A stretch of 64,000 nt of DNA, taken from Dasypus novemcinctus (Eukaryota; Chordata; Mammalia; Cingulata; Dasypodidae). The translations under genes were made by a program, and so were the position numbers. The notes under the pieces were generated by a model that saw only the letters and a program-made list of their open reading frames with translations, ran no database searches and was not told where the DNA came from. Below are positions 57,441-64,000 of the stretch, in pieces. The stretch lies in NCBI RefSeq assembly GCF_030445035.2, contig NC_080694.1, positions 71,005,147-71,069,146 on the forward strand, read 5' to 3'. Position 1 is the first letter of the stretch. Each line of letters opens with the position of its first letter.

Positions 57441-58961
57441 AAAGTGCCATCATAGAACTTACCTCATTCATAATATGGAGGGGTAATCACATTTCTTTTG
57501 TTTAAATACTTGCTGCTTAGTTAATGTTGGTCTTTCTCACAAGACTATAAGGTACATTATGGCAGGGATTTAAAGGTTTTTTTTTTTTTTCCCATTCTAT
57601 ACTGAGTGCTTGGCATGCAAAAGGGCAGTATAAGTCACAAAATGAATAAATTCATTAATTAATGGATCCTGAAGGCAGGAGTGGGCAATATCTTGTCCTC
57701 CCAAGTAGACCTCTTGTGCTCCAGCATTTCAAAAATAAACTTCTTTTCTCCAAATATTTTCTCAGTTACATGAATTAGAATCGTCGATTTATCCATTTCC
57801 TTTATCCCTCAAGCCCAGATTAAATACAGTAACTTTCTCCTACAGAATGTCCCTTTACAGTTCCTTTCTCACTGTTTTTAGTTGCCTTTTCTGGGATTTC
57901 TCTCATCAGTTTTTCTGAGCTTATTTTATCAGCAGCTAACTGGCTCCACTGACCCCATTCTTTAATTCATGCTGCCAGCATTGGCCAGAAATTGTACGAC
58001 TTTACACTCTTACTTGCTCAAATGCTCTCACATCTTATTTACCATTGAATTGCACATACACATCTGTGCCTGGTATCTAAAACTTCTACATTCACCTACA
58101 TATGGAATAGGATTCCCTTCCACATAGCAGCATCCAGTCTCCTCTCTCCTTGGACTGACCACCTTGCAGTTCCATGAAAGTGCTCTCTACTACCTTCACG
58201 TTCTTACTCCTGCTGACTTCAACCCCGAAACCTCTTCTTGACGCCCTTCCCTTCTTACCCAAATTTTACCAGACCTGCAGGGCTCAGTTAACATTTTACC
58301 CCTGTGCCACCATGAAGCTCTCCATGAACATTCAATTCCTTGTATTTTATATCTTCTGAAACACTTAGAGTGATCAAGCCTTTAAGCTTGGACACTGTTC
58401 AAAGTGTTTTCTAATGTTTCCTGCATAATTAAGTTGTCTATTCTCAATCATAGTATAAATTCCTTGAGAATAGGAACCATGTTTTCTTTTTTCTCCCCCA
58501 AGTTATAAGTTTATTTTTAAAAATATCACTGCAGTTATAACATTTTCCTCCTTGCCCATCATTTCCTTAACAGAAAAATTCACAAAATTGGGGAGGGGGA
58601 ATATAATACCTTTGCAGATTGACTCACTTGTTGAGAAGCCATGAATGCTAATGACTCAAAAGCCCCTAGTTTTCTCCCTAGTTTTCTACTACAACATTGA
58701 ATTATTAGAATCACTGGTTATAGTTTTCTATAGAATAGTTTTAGGCCAAACACTAGACACACTAAAACCACCCAACTGCTCATAGACATGCAGAGTAGTG
58801 CAAGCAGTTGTGGCCTTAGTGATAAAACCCAAATCTGATGAGGCTTTTCTGGCCATGAGTCTTTGACACCAATGACTTCCCCTCCTTACAGCAGGATGTT
58901 CTGTATGGTGAGGACCCATGCCCCCCTCACTTTGAGTCTTGTTCTTTGTCTTCTTCTAGGT
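57441..58961. other. Intergenic DNA, nothing identified
   Basis: There is no recognisable gene. The ORFs at 58174-58359 (+) and 58728-58919 (-) have no known motif. Confidence 0.4.
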
Positions 58962-59144
58962 CAGGTGTTCTTAACAAGAGGTTTGTGAGCTTGAATTGAA
59001 GTTAAAAAAATTGTGGCAACGTGTTGTTGTGGGTGTTTTCTATTTATTAAATGATACACAGTATAGTGTGGACTTATAAAGGGATCCATGGTTTTCACCT
59101 GACTGGCAAAGAGGTCCATGGAACAAAAAGTTGAAGAGCCTCTG
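58962..59144. mobile_element. Small DNA-transposon-like element with inverted ends
   Basis: The segment starts CAGGTGTTCTTAAC and ends GTTGAAGAGCCTCTG, imperfect terminal inverted repeats of about 15 bp. The interior carries a GGTCCATGG-type motif common in ancient mammalian repeats. There is no coding content and no clear TSD. Confidence 0.5.
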
Positions 59145-59480
59145 ATCTGAAAGGATGGAATGGATTCCCAGCTTTTTCAGTTCTTCCACCAGGTGCATCT
59201 GCAGAAGAATGTCATAACTGCTCACAAACTCATGGTTGAGGCACAGCTGCTGGATGGTGGCCAGTTGGGATAGTCTTTAATGTCTTGCAAGAGCTTGGTT
59301 TGTCCAGCATGTCCCAAGCCATGTGGTCACAGAGGCCATGCAGCCCAGGATCTGCACCATGGCATAGCTGAGGCCACGCTAGGGCTGCTCTGGCAGCCCC
59401 TTCAGGAAGACCACCACCTTTTCCTTCTTAGGGGGCCACTCAGGCCTGCACACCTGTGGGAGCCCTTGTCAACCCAGGAC
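59145..59480 (-). pseudogene. GLRX5P: GLRX5 processed pseudogene
   Basis: Minus-strand pieces match mitochondrial glutaredoxin 5, which carries iron-sulphur clusters. They include KKEKVVVFLKG (about plus-strand 59400-59432), an AMVQIL block, and near the end [19 protein letters not shown] (in the ORF at 59040-59225). GLRX5 has four more residues between QMH and LVEEL, so 12 bp are missing. A stop follows PEQP, where the active-site Cys segment should be, and several frameshifts separate the blocks. Blocks from what are separate exons in the parent gene are contiguous, which fits a retrocopy. The transit peptide region is not recognisable. Confidence 0.82.
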
Positions 59481-59577
59481 ACACCATGGTCTCTTTGAAA
59501 AATTCATTATTACATCAGCCATTCTGTCCTAAGGATTATTATTAAAATGATTGGTTTCTTATAATGAGGCTATCTAT

Positions 59578-59588
59578 TTGTGTGTGTT

Positions 59589-59677
<89 letters not shown>
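59578..59677 (+). repeat. (GT)n(GA)n microsatellite
   Basis: A (GT)n tract to about 59603 is followed directly by about 37 uninterrupted GA units, 59604-59677. Long perfect runs are usually highly polymorphic. Confidence 0.97.
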
Positions 59678-59681
<4 letters not shown>

Positions 59682-59999
59682 CCCTTCAGGTCAACCATCA
59701 TGAAAAGTTGGGTCAAATTCTGCTAACTGGAAGTAATTGATTAAACCTGGGAAAATACTTAACTCGCTCTGTCTGCCTTAAGTGAGTTGAATAGATGATC
59801 AACATCCTTTTCACACTGCAGAGTCTATAACCCAAGTCTCATAATGGATCTTTTGTCAGTCATAGTGTTATTTTCTTTTATAATGTATGTACTCTTCTCC
59901 TCCTTGCTTCTAGTAATCTTCAGATATTCCAATGAATAAGATTTAGGATAAAGGAACATAACATTTTCCCATTTTATGCAAAGCACCTCTGTATACTTG

Positions 60000-60170
60000 G
60001 CAATAGTGCTTTTCAACCTTCAGTGTACACAGCAATCACCTGGAGGGCTAGTTAAATTACAGATTTCTGTGCTCCATGCCAGAGATTCTGATGTAGTAGG
60101 CCTGAGGTGGGACAGGAGAATTTGCATTTATAACACGCTGGCAGGTGATGCTGATTCTATTTTGCTGAGT
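60000..60170 (+). mobile_element. MER5-type hAT DNA transposon relic
   Basis: The blocks GCTTTTCAACCTTCAGTGTACACAGCAATCACCTGGAGG, then CAGAGATTCTGATGTAGTAGG and GGTGATGCTGATTC, follow the well-known MER5 consensus order. The copy is non-autonomous and old. Confidence 0.7.
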
Positions 60171-61121
60171 AGAATTCCAAAAATAGGGCATCCTATCAAA
60201 CATAGCTGTGCCATTCTTCCTTTCCTTTCCCACTTTTCCATCCCCCCTCCCCTTTTATTGGAAACTGGAGGATTCTGCCGCTCCTAAATTATTAAAATGT
60301 CTCCTACTCCCTTTTTTCTTCAGAACAAAACTTTTTTAGCTCAGGTGGACCATACCACTCACATTTCCACTACTCCCAGGTTCGATCTTCTTGATATTTT
60401 GACTGAATCCTCTCATTCCTATTCTGTCCACGCCCAGCTTATTCATCTTGTTCTCAGGCCAAGTGGGGCTCAATACTGAGGTCATTTGAATAATATTTCA
60501 GCCTCTTGGGAGTTGTGAAGCTTCTCTCTCCATCTCTAAAATATCAGCCTCAGAGGACCGTATCCTAATATCCTAGTGTGCTCCCACAGCCTTTTCTAGT
60601 TACTGCCCCACTTCCTTGATGTTTATGGCAAAATTCTTCAAGAAGTTCACTGCCTCCATTACTTATTGTTTGCTATTTTCCAAGCTCATTGCTCTATATT
60701 CCATTCTTTCTTAAACCCACTTCAAGTTTTTTCTCTAATCATTCCTCTGAAAACACTCTTGTGAATATCAAAGTTCAATTTTCAGTTATTAAGTTACTTG
60801 ACCTCTCAAGGAGATTTAACAGTGTTGCTCATCCTTCCTTCCTTCCCACACTTTCTTTGTCTGGCTTGAAGGATGCCTACCCACTCCTGAGTTCAGTACT
60901 CTCACCGGTTGTCCTGTCCAGTCTCCTTTCCTGGGTCCTCTTCCTTTTTGTTATCCCCATTTGGATCCTTTCTCTGTCTTCCAGTTCCATGCTTTAAAGA
61001 TCTAGAATCAAAGAACTCCAAAATGTATCTTCAATTCCAACACTCTCCTAAACTCTAGACACAAATGTTTAACTTGCTATTAAGTACTTCCACATGAATA
61101 TCTAGCAGCAGTTTTACTACG
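60171..61121. other. Intergenic DNA, pyrimidine-rich in parts
   Basis: No gene is recognised. 60640-60990 may be an old interspersed repeat (CTTCCTTCC and TCCTGGGTCCTC blocks), which I cannot name. Confidence 0.4.
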
Positions 61122-61565
61122 TGTCAGGGTTCACTAGAGAAACAGAATCAACAAGAGATATCTGTCAATAGAATGTGATTCTATAAGAATCTCTCACACA
61201 GCAGTGGGGATGCAAAGTTCAGGTTTCTCAGGCAGGCAACAACCAGGGGCTGCAATGAAAGTCCAATGAAAATTCTTGATGAGTTCTGGGAGATGTTGGC
61301 TATCCAAAGATGAGCTGAGAAATTCTCTCTCAATGCTGGAATCACTTCCCCTTTTAAGGGATTCAACTGACTGGGTTAAGCATCACTCATTGCTGAAGGT
61401 AATCTCCCTGATGGATGTAATTATAACCAGCTATCTATGATTTACCACTGCAGTAAAGTCAATGGTGACTAAAGTCCACACACACCTTTGTATTACCAGT
61501 GCTTGCTTGACCAAAATTTGGGCACAGTTACCTGGCTGAGTTAACAAAATAGCCTAACCATCACA
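61122..61565 (-). repeat. 3' LTR of the ERVL element (MLT2-like)
   Basis: On the minus strand the LTR runs from TGTGATGGTTAGG (61565) to GAACCCTGACA (61122), 444 bp, with TG...CA ends. The start matches the solo LTR at 42486. It follows a G-rich tract that would serve as the primer for plus-strand DNA synthesis. No TSD can be checked without the 5' LTR. Confidence 0.82.
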
Positions 61566-62166
61566 GTCCACCCCTTATCAACTAGCCAGCCATACACGTT
61601 ACCTTAAACCATGCATAGCCTCTAAATAAAAACAATAACAGACATGCATATATACATATATTTCCACCTAACAATGTTCAACTCTCCTGTGTACAACCAT
61701 AAACACCTTAATTCCATACAGAATAGGGTGCAAGTTCTTGGGTAATATTCACTCTCAAACTTGACATCCTCAAATATTATGACATGAAACAGATTCAACT
61801 TCTTATTTGATAAGGGGAAAGTTTGGGGAAAAGACAAATTTATTTTGTTTATGTATATAATCATCATTATAATGAAACAGGGAAAAAAGATTCATGATCA
61901 TTGTAGTCCTCATTTCTTTAACTGGTCACGTGGTCAACCTTTATATTTATAACTACCTTCTTCCACTACCCATTCCATGTTCCATTACCCTCAGCAAACA
62001 CTTCAGCTGGCCATGGTTCTTTGCCTGGTGGGGCAATCCAAACTTTCATTCCTAAAGATTCTGAGCCATTGTTAGTCCTGCTTGGATTGGGTTGTTGAAG
62101 TTTACAATTGGCTTTAATCATAGGCCATGGTAGGACTAGGAGATGCCCTAGAGGATCTCCTGTATT

Positions 62167-62364
62167 TTAGGCAAACAATTCTTTACCCTCATTATGTAGA
62201 TGCAGTCCTATTTCCCCCTGATAGTGAGGATCAATCACCCCAGTTGGTACAGTAATTCCCTTCTTTGACTGTTGATTCAGAGGTAACAGGAGCCCAAAGA
62301 GGTCAGGTGGCAGTTTTACCTTCCAGTTCAATGGAATTATTGCTGTGTTCCCTGGTGACAGCAC
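62167..62364 (-). pseudogene. ERVL dUTPase remnant
   Basis: The 65-codon open piece contains the dUTPase motif 3 signature (GVIDPHYQGEIG), which in the family binds the uracil and sugar. In ERVL this domain sits downstream of integrase and would limit uracil misincorporation. The rest of the domain lies in other frames, so this is a fragment only. Confidence 0.8.
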
Positions 62365-62955
62365 TCCTCCTTTTGAGACTAAACCTGAAAACCAGCAGAG
62401 TGTGTGGTTGCAGGGGCAGGAAGCAAAAATTTTCCTGGTGGGTGACTAGGGGTAAGAGTGAGTGGTGCCACTCCCATTTCCTTGATTCCTGGACCCATGG
62501 ATCCTGGTTATGGAGAAATGGCACTATAAAGTGGATGCAGTTTTAGAGCATGCACAGCCTCCTGGATAACATTGCCACAGCCCTTCAAGGTATTACCACC
62601 ATGTTGTCACCATTATTGAATCTTCAAAAAGCCATTCCACCATTCTACAAATCCAGCTGCTTCAGGGTGATAGGGAACATGGTAAGACCAGTGAATTCAA
62701 TGGGCAGGTGCACATTCCCTCGCATCATTTGCTGTGAAATTTGTTCCTTGATCAGAAGCAATGCTGTGTGGAATGCCATGGTGGTAGATAAGACATTCAG
62801 TAAGTACAAAGATGGTAGTTTTGGAAGATGCATTGCCTGCAGGAAATGCAAACCCATGTCCAGAGCATGTGTCTATTTCAGGTAAAACAAATTGCTGACC
62901 CTTCCATGGTGGAAGTGGTCAAATGTAGTCAACCTGCCACCAGGTAGCAGGCTGG

Positions 62956-63255
62956 TCACCTCGAGGAATGGTGGCATATCATGGGTCTCTGCTGCTGGCA
63001 GATTGGGCAATTAGCAGTGGCTGTAGCCAAGTCAGCCTTAGTAAGAGGAAGTCTGTGTTGAGCCCATGCATAACCTCGCATCCCTGCCTCCATGGCCACT
63101 TTGTTCATGAGCCCATTAGCAATGACAGGAGTGGATGCAGAAAGAGGCTGAATATTAACCACAGAGTGAGTCATCTTATCCACTTGATTCTTAAAATATT
63201 CCTCTACTGATGTTACACTCTCGTAAGCATTCATGTGGGACACAAAAATTTTCAT
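62956..63255 (-). pseudogene. ERVL integrase zinc-binding region remnant
   Basis: The 99-codon open piece includes CPICQQQRP, the second half of the retroviral integrase HHCC zinc finger, preceded by a His-containing helix region. The catalytic core downstream is broken into different frames, for example the out-of-frame stretch at 62645-62857. The upstream RNase H-like region (about 63250-63550) is broken by stops. Confidence 0.78.
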
Positions 63256-64000
63256 GCTTTTTGTCCACTCAGAAAGGTCAACCCAGATACTTCTTCCCCA
63301 GACATCTTTGTTACTGATTTTCCAATCATGTTCCTTTCAAATCCCTGACCATCCAGCCAAACCATTGGCAACAGTCCATGAATCAGTGTACAAACACACC
63401 TCTGACCATTTCTTCTTCCAACCAAAATGAACAACCAGATGCACTGCTCAAAGTTCTGCCCACTGGGAGGATTTGACCTCACCACTGTCCTTCAGGGATG
63501 TCCCAGGAAGGGGCTGCAGTGCTGCAGCTGTCCACTTTTGAGTGGTACCTGCATATCATGCAGAGCCATCTGTAAACTAGGCCAAGCTTTTCTCTTCCTC
63601 AGTCAACTGATTGTAAGGGACTCCCCAGTAGGCCAATGCTGTGGGCTGGGAAAGAGATGGTAACATAGCAGGGGTGGTGACCATGGACATTTGGGCTACT
63701 TCCTCATGTAACTTACTCATACCTTCAGGACCTGCTCAAATCCTATCTTGTACACACCACTTCCACTTTATTATGGAGTGCTGCTGTTCACGCCCAAATT
63801 TATGGTTTCATAGGTCAGAAAATACACAGCTCATGATAGGAAACTCAGGTCTCATGATTATTTGGTGGCTCATGGTTAAGTGTTCAGTTTCCATTAAGGA
63901 CCAGTAGCAGGCCAAAAGCTGTTTCTCAAAAGGGGAATAGTTTTCTGCAGAGGATGGCAGGGCTTTGCTCCAAAATCCAAAGGGTCTGTGTTTTGATTTT

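Larger units (their letters stand above)
61122..64000 (-). mobile_element. Decayed ERVL (class III) provirus, 3' part, runs off window
   Basis: On the minus strand the order is a pol connection/RNase H-like region (64000 to about 63250), integrase with its zinc-binding region (63255-62956), integrase core remnants (about 62950-62400), dUTPase (62364-62167), a polypurine-like tract (GGGGTGGAC at about 61566-61575), and the 3' LTR (61122-61565). A dUTPase after integrase is the hallmark of ERVL. Frameshifts and stops break pol into many pieces. The 5' LTR, gag and most of RT lie beyond position 64000, if present. The plus-strand ORFs in 62265-63907 are shadows. Confidence 0.85.

Noticed and set aside
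59578-59677. CRISPR-like or satellite array
   Set aside because: It is a simple dinucleotide microsatellite with no spacers.
62265-63907. Plus-strand ORFs up to 111 codons
   Set aside because: They are antisense to the decayed ERVL pol on the minus strand.
1-64000. A novel multi-gene system
   Set aside because: No cluster of co-oriented unknown genes is present. The window is explained by OR loci and layered retroelements; the unassigned ORFs are isolated and weak.

Overview
This is a window of mammalian nuclear DNA, almost certainly from a xenarthran and most likely an armadillo (Dasypus-like). The diagnosis rests on tRNA-derived SINEs whose head and body match the armadillo DAS-SINE type (best copies 6854-7261 and 20272-20657). 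They sit in an AT-rich background packed with L1 LINEs and ERVL-type LTRs. No bacterial-style operons, CRISPR arrays or defence genes are present.

The unique genes are olfactory receptors (ORs). From left to right they are an OR10-like pseudogene (14263-15210, +), an intact OR2-family receptor (22571-23503, -), and a pseudogene closely resembling OR11A1 (51244-52199, +). In human, OR11A1, OR10C1 and OR2H/OR2J-type genes lie together in the extended MHC class I OR cluster, so this may be the orthologous xenarthran cluster. That is an inference from three genes. A GLRX5 processed pseudogene lies at 59145-59480 (-).

The rest is layered mobile DNA. At 1-6750 (-) is an L1 with an intact ORF1 (322 codons). 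Its ORF2 has no stop from the ATG at 3592 to the window edge (1197 codons), with every endonuclease and RT catalytic residue checked in register with human ORF2p. Its GC-rich promoter is also present. Older L1 pieces lie at 25026-26870, 31090-34660 (a 5' portion only), 35950-38150, 39253-39470, 40480-40640 and 43385-45115. A retroposon family whose units resemble an L1 3' UTR occurs about eight times, in both orientations. One copy (53497-54460) has a perfect 13-bp target-site duplication (TSD). Solo LTRs of ERVL/MaLR type are at 38199, 42486, 45837 and 47918, the last with a perfect 5-bp TSD. A decayed ERVL provirus (RNase H, integrase, dUTPase, 3' LTR, all on the minus strand) fills 61122-64000 and runs off the right edge.

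I saw no previously unknown biological system. The most notable items are the apparently intact L1, the nested insertions with readable TSDs, the abundant retroposon family, and a few unassigned GC-rich or exon-like segments (9801-10049, 17226-18080, 20880-21165, 55800-56530). Family names for repeats come from recognition by eye, not from a library search.
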